From contig JAITYX010000011.1 of the NCBI GenBank assembly GCA_021018815.1, forward strand, positions 9,686,501 to 9,750,500: 64,000 bases of DNA, read 5' to 3'. This stretch comes from Talinum fruticosum (Eukaryota; Streptophyta; Magnoliopsida; Caryophyllales; Talinaceae). Position 1 is the stretch's first letter; each line of letters opens with the position of its first letter. Below are positions 25,625 to 38,200 of the stretch, in pieces. Both the position numbers and the translations under genes were made by a program. The notes under the pieces are model-generated. The model saw nothing but the letters and a program-made list of their open reading frames with translations, was not told the origin of the DNA and made no database searches.

Positions 25625-26380
25625 TTAGCCCAAGTGTGGTTGGAATCTAAAGCTTCGATTCTTTTGCATACTACTTCTAGGATTTGTATCAAGGAGTACG
25701 TAGCAATGATCCGAGAAGGAGAATGGACCATGCTTAACTTCAGCCCTTGGATAAATATTTATCCAATCTTTCCTCGTGATGACTCTATCTAATTGTTCAT
25801 AAACCGTGTTTACTCTAAAACATTTCTTCCACGTAAAACTACGCCCAATAGGAGGCCGACTAGTGCCCTCAATTTGGCGGAGAAAGTTCCTAAGCCGATG
25901 GGTTCTATCCGACATCGGGGTGGTCCCTCCCTGTTTCTCATCGGGATGAGCTAATTCGTTGAAATCACCCATGATGCACCATGGGCGATCGAAAACGACA
26001 TTAAGCAAAGGAAGTTTGTTCCAAAAAATGCTTTGTCCCTCTCGTTGAGCTGGGCTGTATACCCTAGAAACAACAGTTTCATAGTTTGCACTCTTATCCT
26101 TAACAAAGAGGTGAACCGCCCGACTGTCTTTTGCGAGAATGTGAACATCAACGTTAAGTGTATTCCAAAGAACCCAAATTCCTCCTGCATGATTGACGGG
26201 TGGAACAAGTTCAAATTTTTCAAACCCAAGTGATTTAACAATATTGTGAGCATTAACATCATTAACCAGAGTTTCAATAAGGAACATTATATCCGGGTTG
26301 TGCAGACTTTTCACGTATTTGATTTCACATATAATTTTTTCCCTTTTAGACCCTTGTATATTCCAATTAATGATCTTCAT
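25625..26380 (-). CDS. LINE ORF2 N-terminal endonuclease domain
   Basis: Open frame of 251 codons starting MKIINWNIQG. The apurinic-type endonuclease motifs are all present: the opening NWN-x-x-G, LIET (catalytic Glu), CIMGDFNEL (Asp and Asn) and FSFSDHCYVLL (the terminal S-D-H). This is the target-nicking domain of L1-type elements. The ATG lies only 8 nt after the stop of the preceding long frame, as expected for linked ORF1-ORF2 translation. The downstream join to the reverse transcriptase is frameshifted. Confidence 0.85.
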   Translation of the reverse strand: MKIINWNIQGSKREKIICEIKYVKSLHNPDIMFLIETLVNDVNAHNIVKSLGFEKFELVPPVNHAGGIWVLWNTLNVDVHILAKDSRAVHLFVKDKSANYETVVSRVYSPAQREGQSIFWNKLPLLNVVFDRPWCIMGDFNELAHPDEKQGGTTPMSDRTHRLRNFLRQIEGTSRPPIGRSFTWKKCFRVNTVYEQLDRVITRKDWINIYPRAEVKHGPFSFSDHCYVLLDTNPRSSMQKNRSFRFQPHLG

Positions 26381-26388
26381 GAAGAATA

Positions 26389-27675
26389 TTAAATAGAGAT
26401 AACAGACATGGGATTATCTCTCCTTACAGAATACGTCATGTGCATCATGCTCATAGTTGAGCAGTGCAAGTACTTTCTGTGCAAGAGTAACTGGTATGAA
26501 ATGATCAAACATAACCTCATTTCTGTCTCAGTTTCTTGTTCTGAATCGTTCAACTTGCCAAGCAAGATTCGGACCCTGTCTAGGGTGTTCAGTACAATCC
26601 ATACATGTATGATAAACATCGAAATACAAATGTTTGGCAACCACGAATTAACAAGCACAGCTTCATAAACAAGTGCGTAATAATTAAAAGGACAAATCAT
26701 AAGTAAACCCCAACAGCGGAGGTCTTTATCATTTAATCTCCTCTTCACCTGATGAGATACAATCTGTAATATAAATCTGCAGTCATAATAGAATGGTGAA
26801 GTACTCTGCAGAAAAGGCGAGAAAGCATACAGAGGCTTATTCTTAATCAGAAAAACATCAAAAAAGCCATAAAAACCATTGCGTCTCAAAACACTAACAA
26901 AGTAGAAAGGAAAAAGAAAAAACATCTGAAAGTAAACCAAGATCAATAGCTGGTCTGGATCACTACAAATCACTTTGAGAGAAAAAATGGTCTCAGAAAG
27001 ATAGTCGTTTTCATCATCGACAGTAACAGCCCTAGACAGCACTGTTCCTTTTGGCTTCCGACCCTTAATGGGAGCAACACAAAAGGAATATACCAACCTA
27101 AATAAGATCAATAAGCACTTCCTCATGTAGTAATCACCATCGATGGTAAGAGGGAACCTCCCTCTACATCCTCTTTCAAAGGGGCAAAGGTCATATTGAT
27201 TCAGGAACGAGTAAGCCTCACAACTTTCCCCAATCATGTACAGGATCATTAATTCGATCATATAGCAGCGTCTGACATTAAACAACAATCGCACATACGA
27301 AAAATGGGACTCCTGGCACAAGAGGAACAGAGCGGTATGGAGCAGAAACAAGGAGCAGCCAAATAAGAAACTTGCACAGAGAGAGAGAAGCATAAACACA
27401 TGATTGATGTTGTAATGAGGCGGAGCATTTTCAGGTTCAGAGGGAGTAATCAGTTGGTTAGACATGCGTAGGAGGGAAACGAAAACCAGACAGGCGAAGG
27501 TAACAATGTGGGGCAGGAGACCGGCCCACTGATATCTTATATAGACCGAGGAATGACAAGGACAGACGCAGCTACCCTCATACAGATGAAACTCATGGCC
27601 AAACATACAGGACAAAAAAAGAACACAATATGTCTTAAACAACCACAGAAGATCAAAGCACCTTGGTAACCCCAA
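26389..27675 (-). CDS. Unrecognised hydrophobic ORF at the LINE ORF1 position
   Basis: Open for about 428 codons; the first ATG inside is at 27606 and a second plausible one at 27465. The predicted product has many Phe/Leu-rich stretches that look like membrane segments, for example FMLLSLCASFLFGCSLFLL, separated by short basic or acidic loops. It shows none of the usual plant LINE ORF1 features: I see no CCHC zinc knuckle and no DUF4283-like region. Its stop lies 8 nt before ORF2. The coding strand is T-rich, which favours Phe and Leu codons and lowers stop frequency, so a fortuitous frame is possible. Function unknown. Confidence 0.4.
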   Translation of the reverse strand: MGLPRCFDLLWLFKTYCVLFLSCMFGHEFHLYEGSCVCPCHSSVYIRYQWAGLLPHIVTFACLVFVSLLRMSNQLITPSEPENAPPHYNINHVFMLLSLCASFLFGCSLFLLHTALFLLCQESHFSYVRLLFNVRRCYMIELMILYMIGESCEAYSFLNQYDLCPFERGCRGRFPLTIDGDYYMRKCLLILFRLVYSFCVAPIKGRKPKGTVLSRAVTVDDENDYLSETIFSLKVICSDPDQLLILVYFQMFFLFPFYFVSVLRRNGFYGFFDVFLIKNKPLYAFSPFLQSTSPFYYDCRFILQIVSHQVKRRLNDKDLRCWGLLMICPFNYYALVYEAVLVNSWLPNICISMFIIHVWIVLNTLDRVRILLGKLNDSEQETETEMRLCLIISYQLLLHRKYLHCSTMSMMHMTYSVRRDNPMSVISI

Positions 27676-28600
27676 ATCGAGTCACAGAAAAAAGGACATA
27701 AGAGGGAAAAAGGAAAGAAATCACCTGAAATGCAGACGAGGCAGTTTGAATTGCTAAAAATATCGCACAAAATTTGCGCTGCCGCAGACCGATCGATTTG
27801 TTGTTTGTCATGGCCTCCCGTTTTGCATCGAACATCACCCATCATGAACCGGTGAAGGCGGAACTGAGTGGTCGCCATCCTCTGCTTCTGAGCCCGGTAA
27901 CTGAAGCCCTCGTCGGGGCTAAAACTAACCATATCAACCCCAAGATTGTCTTTTGAGATTGATAAAATCGGTAGTCGGTGACTGCTGGCCAGAGAGTCTT
28001 CGGTGAACTGGTGAACCTCAAAGATGAGTAAACATCGATCAACTGTAGATCGGGACGGTTCAGTTGCTGGTAGAGTCAAGAGTTGGTAGCGAGGGTTACA
28101 TCGAGCAGGGAGACTAGAAATGTTGCTGCTAACCAGCTAACTTTCTTTTCTGCCGAGCATCGAGGTTCTTTAAAGCTAGCAGAGGAAACTTCAGATCTGG
28201 AATTAGATGAAATTTCATTGTTTCTCGCCGCAGTGCCAAGTAAACATTGATAGGCGTTTAACTGGGCTGGATAAGTCTCAGAAACGGCCGAAGGCTGGTG
28301 GTAGGGACGGGTTTTTGCTGTGGAAACTAAAAATGGCAAGTTAAGGCGAGCTAAATTCTTCATTGCCGAGACACAGGGTTCTGTTGAGGGGGTCTAGAGC
28401 TGGGGGTAGGCAGGATAAGAAGATCGAAATAGAGTCTTTGAGGAGCAAGGGGGAACTGAGTTGGAGCAGCAGAGGTAGACGGAGGGAAGAACAACCTAGA
28501 TCTGGAGGTTTAGGCTCTTTGAGAAACAAGGATGCCATGGGAAGGGGCTGCTTTGGATTCTTCTCTCTCTAGATACTCTCTCCTCTCTCTAGAGGATTCT
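27676..28600 (-). other. LINE 5' region with short frames
   Basis: The 5' end of the element starts CT-rich. A 65-codon frame at 28538-28341 starts MASLFLKEPKPPDLG, followed by further short frames to about 27540. They may be pieces of one broken ORF1. No family signature is recognised. Limits come from the target-site duplication at 28601-28619. Confidence 0.4.
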
Positions 28601-28619
28601 ATAAATAAGACGTTTGATT

Positions 28620-29831
28620 AAGCACACACATTTACATCCAAAAATCAACTCAAGGAACACTTATTCTAAACCAATCATATATTCGCCATTAAGATTCATC
28701 AAGAGTTGATGCTCACCCTCCCCATCATATATAGGTACAGCAAGCACTCTATCTCCCTGGATCTAATAAGTGTGAGTTCTTGCAGACCACGCAGATGGTT
28801 CACTTTCAGTAATTGAATTTAAGACTCAATGTTTCATCTAAATGTTAAGTTGTGGTTCCAACATGGGCAGTTTTAGTATAGGATTTTCATCATCCTTACC
28901 AAGGCCATAAAATTTATTACATGACTTTAATAAACATGGTCATGAATTATGACACTAGACGTTATCGTAGTGCTATATATGTCTAGACATGATGTTATCA
29001 ATATGGATACATTAAAAAATTAAACCTATAGAATTATGGACTTACTTGACTCACAAAGTCAATATAATCATGACGAAGTTCAAATTATAACATATATAAA
29101 TGTGACTTTCTCACTATTACAAAACAAGGGTACAAATAAAAGTAAAATTTACATTATAAAACAAGGTTATACATAATAACAAAATTTACGTTATAACCAT
29201 CGCTAAGCCCCCAAAAAAACTATGGCCATAATTTCTGAATAATAATTATGGACTTAGCTATTACTACCAGCCTCACGTGCAAATATATCTTCCCACCTTT
29301 TTTACTATACAAGAGTAAAATGTCACATTACTATCATAAAAGTTTTCAAGTCCAAATTATTCATGAACTAATTTAAAAAAACTTAGGACTCTTAATTTAT
29401 GTCCACTTCCTTTTTAATAGATATACTCCTTAAAATCATACTAAAATATTCACCAACAAAGTATACATGCAGTAGATATGAAATGCTCCGATCAAATTTT
29501 TAGTTTAACATTTGAGTAAGGTTTATCATCTCATTTCTTGGTTGTGATGTTGAGGAAGGTAGAAGATCTGATTGGACTTTGATTTTGTGTGTCAGTTTAA
29601 CTCTTTTTCTGTTGAGAAATATCTCATTTTCTTTTGACAAAGAGATGGAAAGATCATTAAGAATTTCAGACTTCATTTGCTTGTGTCTCTCCTCGTTCCC
29701 TTAATTAATTGAGTTGCTTCTCATTCGCCACACAATTTTTATGTTGTTACTTATAAGTTACTTGCAGATGATTATGGTTTATGCTGTCGTATCTTCTCTG
29801 ACCCAAGTACTCATCATGCTTAATATTGCAG
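28620..29831. other. Intergenic DNA upstream of the NPC1 fragment
   Basis: AT-rich with no gene. I looked for further upstream NPC1 exons, in particular the one encoding the transmembrane segment before GAVFIVCL, and found none. Confidence 0.45.
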
Positions 29832-32045
29832 GTGCTGTCTTTATTGTGTGCTTAATCATAACATCAAGGTTTGAACCTGCAATCTGATATTTAAAGGCTC
29901 CTCCACATTTTGAGCAAGTTTAAATCTGTCTTGGTTTCCTCTTGTTTGAGATATTTTAGCTCATTGCTTGTTTGTTATGGTTGATTGCAGTTTGTGGAGT
30001 TCAGCTATCATATTGCTTATTCTGGCAATAATTATGGTGGATCTCATGGTATAATATCTGCCTAATAATTTTTGACTTGATGCGAATATTCTCTTGAATA
30101 ACAATTATGCACTTCAGGCCTTTGCTGAGAAGTGACAATTAATTCAAGTCCCTGTTGTTCATAGGTGTGGCCTGGCCTTTGACTCCAAAAGGAGAGGGGT
30201 TTTTATTTTAATTTTTGGGAGGGTGTGGGGGGAGGGGGAGCAGTCTTGTGATACAACAAACAACAAAAACAACTGTTTTCTTCAGTTTTGTTCGGAGTTA
30301 AATTGCTGTGGTTTGAGTGAGGTTTGGTTTCAGGCCATGGGTTCAGATAATTGGATATGGATCGGTTTCCCTTGGTCTTTTCAGTTGAGACTTGAAAGTC
30401 TTCATTTGATGCTGTCTTGTGTTAGAATATCCGTTGTTTTCAACTGTATGAATTTTGAAGTTCTTGGGTGATTGTTAATTTGAGCTCCATGTCCTTTACG
30501 AACCACTTAGATAAATGAAGTTAATTGTCAGACCTGGCTCCTTTAAGGATTTAATGGAACCATTGTGTATGCTCGGAGAACAAAGGTTTTCATTTTTCTT
30601 GTAACCTGTGTTTCTTGATTTCTTCCGTGTCATTATCTGATAGCATGAGGAATGGTTTACTCACTTGAGATCTATTATCTGATGCACAATGCAGGGTGTG
30701 ATGGCTATTTTGGATATCCAATTGAACGCAGTTTCTGTTGTCAACCTTATCATGTCAATAGGAATTGCTGTCGAATTCTGTGCACATATAACGCATGCTT
30801 TTTCGGTAAATGTTACACAAATCTTAATTTATTATATTGATGCTCTGCTTTCTCATCAGTTTGTCAAGCTTCTTAGGATAAGTCATGAGTAGCACCCATT
30901 CTGCTCCAACCTATTATATCCTCGTATACCCCATACTTAACCCTCTCATTCTTTACCACGTAATAAGTATTTATGGTTGTTTGAGTTTGCACAAGTAATC
31001 AGTTCAGAGGGTCTATAGATCACATGCATACTATGCTTATTACCTAGTGGCGAGTAATTGGTGAGCTGAGCGAGGCTGATTTTATAGGGCAGGCTGACCT
31101 ATGAAACTCTCCAAGTCAGCTCGGCTCACTCAAATTGGTTGGTCATGCCGAGCTTAAATGGGCTAGCCATCCTGATCTCGGGGCCCGAGCCAGCATGCTG
31201 ATTTGGCACCCCTGCACAAACAATGGGCTGTCTATGTTTACTTTACCAGAAAGTATCAAAGTAACCAGGTTACTAAATTGTCGTTCACTGCTGCTTGCTT
31301 ATTTTCAGGTCAGCTCTGGAGATAAGAACCAACGAGCTAAGGAGGCTCTTGCAACCATGGGAGCCTCTGTTTTCAGGTGAAAACCCCTTCTATTTATATT
31401 AACTTTTTGCCACATATAGCTTCCTTGACTTTGTGAGAGTAGCTCTTTGAACTGTTTTTCCTGATTATGTTTTAATCAGTTCATATGAATGCGTCCTTGG
31501 TAACCCAATTAATTTACTTGAACATTCAAGATTATGGGATAATAAATTACAACTTCTCATCGTCACAATGAGAGTTTGTAACCTGTATTCTTGAAAGGCA
31601 GCCCTGCTCCTGAGTGTGTATTTTAACATTTTTGCTGCCTTCTTTGGCAGTGGAATCACACTGACGAAGCTGGTTGGAGTCATTGTCCTATGCTTTGCAC
31701 AGTCAGAGATATTTGTGGTCTGTACTGTATCCCATGAATGCATTTATGATCCCTGATAATTAAAATTGAATTGATTCACTATCTCCTTGCAGGTTTATTA
31801 CTTTCAAATGTACCTGGCGCTAGTTCTCATAGGCTTCCTACATGGACTTGTGTTTTTGCCTGTAATATAACTCATTTTCGTAAGATCGAATGCAACCTAG
31901 ATTTAGTCCTCACTCCTTTTCCTCAATTTGTGATTTGGGGTTGAATTTCCAGGTGTTGTTGAGTTTGATTAGACCACCGTCTAGTGTTTTGCTTCCAGAT
32001 GTAACGCAAGAAGGTGAGCCTTCCGTGACATCATGGTTGAGCTAA
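29832..32045 (+). CDS. NPC1-like sterol transporter, C-terminal exons only
   Basis: Seven exons with perfect phase: 29832-29868, 29991-30048, 30695-30805, 31309-31376, 31651-31717, 31793-31861, 31953-32045. They encode 167 aa matching the C-terminal end of Niemann-Pick C1 proteins: [77 protein letters not shown] and [13 protein letters not shown]1 exports cholesterol or phytosterol from late endosomes or vacuoles through an RND-like membrane domain; this part covers its last transmembrane helices. The full family protein is about 1,270 aa, so the 5' six-sevenths are missing from the window. No frameshift or stop is present in what remains. It is a 5'-truncated copy, or the upstream exons lie beyond very long inserted DNA. 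Confidence 0.85.
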
Positions 32046-34153
32046 CTGGATTTGGATTCTCGAGAACCATACTCCTTTTGCCTACTGTACATGTATTAGT
32101 GTAGAAGAACTAGTACTTGTCAACTTATCTTAAGCTTATAAGTCGTCTTATTATATTACGTACTATTTTCAGTGTAATTATCAAGTAAATTATGTTGCAT
32201 TTACGAGAACCGAACCGGACCAGACAGGACGGTTCAACCAATTGAAGTGGGAACCATCCACTAGTCTGGTCCGAAGAAGCTTATTAAATTGTTGGACCAT
32301 TGGATAAGCCAAACGACCTTATCACGGTTTGACCCAATCCCGGATGGTTCCCAGGTTAGACCAGGATTTACTCACCGCACTCTACAACGATATATTTAGA
32401 TGAATCTTGTTCTCTGTTGGGGGTTTCTTTTGCTCCCTATGAATGCGTTGAAGCAAAGAGTGAAAGTAGAGGTGAAGGAGATGCAGAAAGAGAGGCAAAA
32501 TAGTGGGCCAATAGACCAAATAGATGAGTGAGAGGAGTGAAACTAAAAATGGAGGAATAAAAGATAGAAAAGAGATCTATAGTTTTATATGGACTCCATA
32601 TGACTAGTCTTAGAGAGGTGATTTTGCAGCAGAGCAGCGCAGAGAGGCAAGAGGTAGTAGGAATCTTAGGAATTACTAGTGTAGGGTCTACTCGGGTTAT
32701 GCTAGTGGATCGATCGATTTAATTATGATATAAACGGTCCAACCGATTGACCTATTAACCTCCATTCATTCGACCGGGTTGATCGTCGAACTAATTCTCT
32801 TAACATTAAGTTCGAGAACGAATTTAAAACTTGCCTTTTTCTTTCTATATAAGAATTGAGATTAGCGACTCGATATTCAATTTTCTCTCTTGAGGCTATG
32901 TAGTTTAAGTGTTGACTATCTTTTCATTTTTTACCTTCAATATTTTGAATACTAACTAGAGGAATTGTGCTTTACCAAGATCATACGAATAGGATGTTTC
33001 AAACTTTGCTTTCAAGGCTTTGTATTTCAAATGTTGACCGCCTTTTTATTTTCGCCGGAAATTGTCTGAATAATGACAAGAATTGTAGTTTTTGCTAGAC
33101 TTTCAATCAGCACATTCGCCCTTTTTTTTCTACAAAAGAAAGCGGCGATTTTTGTTTTCTGGACTATTTTCTACTCTATTGCTTTCTCTACTTAAACTTT
33201 TTCAACAATTTAGATGCTTGCAAAACTCAAATTCGAACCTAAAGGCATAATAATTCAAGTAACTATGACATTGCTAGCAAAAAATTTCACAATTTAGGTG
33301 CTTACAAAACTCTGTTTTGAACTTCTTTGAACATGTACGCTCGGGGATTGGGTGGGGAGAAGAACCTCACCAAAATTGGGGACATGGGGAAGTCTAGGAA
33401 TCGGGACGGGAAGGCCCTTACCGGCCCCGTCCCCGGCCCGCCTAATTGTCATATCTAGTAAGCACGGTTGGGTATATTTAAAAGTAGTTTTTTATGATTT
33501 TTTCCTTTTTTATTTGTTTAAAATGGGTAATTTTTTCTATATATTTCCGCACTAAAAATTTTTCTTTTTATTTTTTGCAATCTAAATAAAGAAAACAAAA
33601 TTATTTTCAAAAACAAATTATTTTCTCTCAAAATTTTCTCACTCTAAAAATTCGTCTTATTATAACTTTTATGGAAATGGAGATATGATCCAACTAAAAG
33701 ATTTATTTTCCTTGATTACAAATTACCCATAACAACATCAATAACTCCCAAGATAAAGAGTAGTATTAAGTTTGTTTAACACTAAAAAATAAAATAAATA
33801 ATATTTAATCCGTGTTTACAATATCTCATTACTTTAATTAACTTTTTGTTTCTTAAAAAAAAAAAACTAGTTTACTAATTTTGTCATCATTAATTACTTT
33901 TTTATTTTTTTCATTGACTTATCTTATTTTTAATGAAACTATGTGATAATTTGGTTCTAATATAACTATTGTCATAAATTTTATATTTTTATAATATTTA
34001 TTTGACAACTTCAAAATGATAATTATTGTAAAATGGATGAAAGTATTTCAAGTCAAGAGAGCGTCCTTTGACATTGACTCATCAGCACCTTCATCCCGTA
34101 GTTTGGTACCACCATTGCCAGCAAGCCACAAATTAAAAGTGAAATGTTTGTTC
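32046..34153. other. Intergenic DNA with repeat remnants
   Basis: 32046-32200 is probably the NPC1 3' flank. 32205-32370 (gaaccgaaccggacc, ggttcaacc) and 32695-32790 (ggtccaaccgattgacc) look like two ends of an old repeat, but no duplication was identified. 33340-33460 is a GC-rich block ending ccggcccgcctaattgtcat, similar in style to hAT ends. No gene is seen. Confidence 0.4.
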
Positions 34154-35192
34154 CAGGGGCGGAGGCATGATCAGTATAAGGGTGTCCTTGGCCCAAAAAA
34201 AAAAAATCTAAATGATGTATATATCAGAATTATAAAAATTAGAATAGTGAGCCGGTGGAAACCTCAAAATTTGAAAAAAAAAAAATGGGCACCCTTGCCT
34301 TCGGCCCGTGCTGTGAGACCCTCAAGTCTCTCTACTGTCTCAGGCTCAGCTCTCTCTCTCTCTCTCTCTCCCCCTCTTAGGTCTCTTAACGCTACTCTCA
34401 GTTCTCTCTGTCCCATGCTTCCTCTCAGGCTCTCTGTATCTCGCTTCCGGCGATTCCTCTCTCGCCCTCTCTAATCTCTGCTCCTGACCTCTGCTGTCGT
34501 TGCCTCCGCCCCACACTCGCTGCTTTCTCCCTCTCTGCTCTCAACCTCACGGCGTCGCTCGGTGCTCGGTCTCCTCTCTGCCTCGCTGCGACGCTCGGTG
34601 CTCCTTCTCGATCTCCGGCCGGCAAGTAGCCCACCCACACCACACCGGCGACTCTCACCTCACCTCCTCAGCCTCAATTTGAAGTTAAACCCTAGGTTTT
34701 TGAAATTCAGGTATACCTTTAAAATTCAGCCTCAATTAGACTTTAATTATGTGATGGCATTGAGTTAGCTTTAGGAGGTTCTTGGTTTGGTCTGTTTCCG
34801 GCCTTTGAAATTCAGTCTCCTAACCCACTACCAAGAATTAGTATGGCATCATTTGTCTGTCTCATATGGCCAACAAGAACTTTGCTCACTCACTGCTTTC
34901 CAATTAGTTATTTTATTATTTTGTTAATTAGTTGTTTTGTTTAACTGTGATTTGTTGTATGGTTGTGTGTAGTTGTGATTGGTGCGATTGTGTTTTTGGG
35001 GTTTGTGTTGAATTTTTTTAGGTTTTTTTGTTCTTTGTCCAGTTTATATGGGCCGACACAATTATTTTTTTTTCTTTGAGCCTTTGAATTGATTGAAAAA
35101 AATTGCTATGAATTGATGATTTTTTTTTCCGCATATGTTTATCAATTTCAATAGGTGGACACCCTTGTTTAAAATTCCTGACTTCGCCACTG
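34154..35192. mobile_element. Non-autonomous hAT element in the PPR gene leader
   Basis: Ends: left CAGGGGCGGAGGCATG, right (inverted) CAGTGGCGAAGTCAGG, both followed inward by AAGGGTGTCC. The flanks 34146-34153 and 35193-35200 are an identical 8-mer, gtttgttc, the duplication length expected of hAT. Inside, 34320-34690 is very CT-rich and GC-richer than its surroundings, like a plant promoter and 5' UTR, and ends gaaattcaggtatac, which could act as a splice donor. No transposase. The element ends 11 bp before the PPR start codon, so it may supply the leader, promoter or first exon of that gene. Confidence 0.88.
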
Positions 35193-35203
35193 GTTTGTTC
35201 CAC

Positions 35204-38200
35204 ATGAATCAATCTACGAAACTCAGGCAAACGCTTCTGAAGAACTCCAAAAACCCTGCATTGGCATGGCAGATTTTCAAGCGCGTCCTCTCCAGTCCTT
35301 GTCCATGTCCTCTCTCTATCCGCAATTCCCTTCCCATTATCGCCGACATCTTAGTCCAAGCCAAAATGTACCCCCAACTAGACACTCTTCACCACTGCCT
35401 TCTCCTTCACAGAGATCCTAGTTCCCTCTTCGCCTTTGTTCGTATCTTGGCGAGACCGGGCCTCATTGATCAGGCAGTTTCGCTGTTCCATTCCATTCGA
35501 AAACAACAGCCTCATAACCATCCCCCTGTTTATTTGTACAATGCGCTTCTCGAGTCCTCCATTCGAGAAGGTCGTTTAGACTGTGTCCCTTTATTGTATA
35601 AAGACATGATTTTTCTGGGGTTTCTCCTGAAGTTTATACTTTCAATTTATTGATTCGTGGGTTGTGTGATTCGGGTCGTATGGAGGATGCACGTAAGGTG
35701 CTTGACAAAATGCCGGACAAGGGTTGTATGCCGAATGAATTTAGTTTTGGGATTTTGGTTCGTGGGTATTGTAAGTCAGGGCTTGCGATTGAAGCCTTGG
35801 GGGTTTTGGATGAAATGAGGGGGTTTGGTTTGACTCCTAACAAGGTGGTGTACAATACATTAATTTCTAGCTTTTGTAAGGAGGGTAGGGATGACAATGC
35901 TGAGAGCTTGGTGGAGAAGATGAGAGAAGATGGCCTTGTTCCTGATATTGTCACTTTTAATTCTAGGATTGCAGCTCTTTGTAAAGATGGCAAGATGCTC
36001 GAAGCCTCTAGGATTTTCAGGGACATGCAGACTGATGATGCTCTAGGATTACCTAGTCCCAGTATAGTGACATTCAATCTAATGCTCGAGGGATTTTGCA
36101 AGATAGGGATGTTGGAGGAAGCCGAAACTTTGATTGAGACCATGAAAGCAAATGGTACTTCAATGACGTTGCAGAGTTATAATATATGGCTAATGGGCCT
36201 GGTAAGGAAGGGGAAGCTTTTAGAGGCACAACTAATAATCAAAGAAATGGTAGGCAACGGAATAGAGCCTGATATTTACTCATATAACACTGTGATGGAT
36301 GGACTGTGCAAGAATGGCATGTTTTCTGATGCAAAAGTGCTGCTTAGTTTAATGCAAAGCAGTTGTATGCTGCCTGATACCATAACTTATACTTCTTTGC
36401 TTCACGGATACTGCAATAGAGGGAAGGTATTTGAAGCAAATAACACTCTGAATGAGATGATGAGAACTGACTGTTCTCCTAACATCTATTCCTGTAATAT
36501 TTTGCTCCATAGTTTGTGGAATGAAAGGAAAATATCCGAAGCAGACACCCTGCTGCGAAAGATGAATGAGAAAGGCCATGACTTGGATACTGTAACATGT
36601 AACATTGTGATTCATGGTCTCTGTAAAAGTGGAAGGCTGGATAAAGCTTTGGAAATTGTTGATGGAATGTGGAATTATGGAAAGGCTACTCTTGAAACTC
36701 TAGGAAATCTGTACCTTGGCTTGCTAGATGACAGTAGTGACGGGAAGAAATCCATGCCTGACTTGGTTACATATTCAATTATAATAAAGGAGCTATGTGA
36801 AGCTGGCAGGCTAGAAGAAGCTAAAAAGAAGTTGATTGAGATGGTGGGAAGAAATCTATATCCAGATTCAGTTATATACAATACTTTTATCCATAGTTAT
36901 TGTAAAGTTGGGAAGATAGCATCTGCATTTCGGGTTCTTAAAGACATGGAGAAAAAAGGGCTTGATAAGACTTTGCAAACTTATAATTTTTTGATCATGG
37001 GCTTGGGGAAGAACAATCAAATATTTGAAATGTATGGACTTCTCAATGAGATGACAGAAAAAGGCATTACCCCTAAGGTATGCACCTATAATACAGTAAT
37101 TGGTTCCCTCTGTGATGCTGGACAAACCAATGATGCTATGTCTCTTTTAAATGAGATGCTCCAGAAAGGTCTAGCTCCCAATATTCAGCTTTTCTGCCTG
37201 CTAATTAGGGCCTTCTGTGGAGAAGGTGAATATAGAGCTGCTCAAGAGGTCTTCGAGATTGCACTCAATATATGTGGCCATAAAGCGGCTCTCTACAGCA
37301 CTATGTTCAATGAGCTGCTTCTTGGAGGAGAAATTATTGAAGCTACTGAATTATTTAAAGTCACAGTGAATCAATGCCTTCATATAGGAAAATTTTTTTA
37401 CAAGGACCTGATCGACAGATTATGCAAGGATAAGAAATTGGATCATGCTATTAATATTCTCCGTAAGTTGATTCATAAAGGATACAGTTTTGACCCAGTA
37501 GCAGTCATGCCAGTGATTGATGCATTGTCCGAAATGGGGAAGAAATATGAAGCAGATCAATTTGCTGAGAGGATGCTTACCATGTCTTTGGAGGGAGGTG
37601 TCAAGAATAAAGTTTGTTGCAATAATACAGGAAGCAATCATGTAAAGCTGAGGAAAAAGTTGGAAGTGAATGGAAAAATATAGTACACAGGTACATAGAC
37701 TTATACCTTGTTGGTTCTGAATTTTCTTTCACTTTTCTTTTTGCCACTGCATTATTGCATCCCTGCATTATGGCTTAATGTGTGTATTATGAATCATCCA
37801 CCCACTCATCATTTTCTGTGGTAAACGTTCTAGAGATCAACATTGGGGCTATCTTTTTAATTAAAGGCCACATTGCTTTGGCTTCTCGTCGACGATTATT
37901 CAATTTTCGAAGGGACCATCAGTGACATATGAATCAACACTGGAGGGAGTTCATGCTATCATGATGTTGGGTCTTCCAATACAATGGCTCTCATGCCGGC
38001 TATAGTTAAGCTCCATAGAGGGTAGCGTCTTCTAAGTTACACCTAGGGGACAAATCGTGTCTATTTCAATATTTTATCTCCTATTCATTTCTGAGAAAAG
38101 AAAACGGTTCCTCTATTTGGTAAAGATGATTAACATATCTTGTCTATCAAACTCAATCTTCTTATTCACCCTTGTGAACAGCATGTTGTATTACTTTCAA

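Larger units (their letters stand above)
22190..28619 (-). mobile_element. Near full-length L1-type LINE with target-site duplication
   Basis: The flanks 22190-22208 and 28601-28619 are the same 19-mer (ataaataaga-Y-gtttgatt) with one transition. The T run ending at 22219 is the poly-A tail of a minus-strand insertion, so the element is about 22209-28600. Reading the minus strand: a CT-rich 5' leader, an atypical ORF1 region (26389-28538), endonuclease (26380-25625), reverse transcriptase (25183-23516), zinc-knuckle region (23500-22800) and RNase H (22757-22258). Several frameshifts break ORF2. Some could share the homopolymer artefact seen in the host genes; others look like real decay. Confidence 0.85.
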
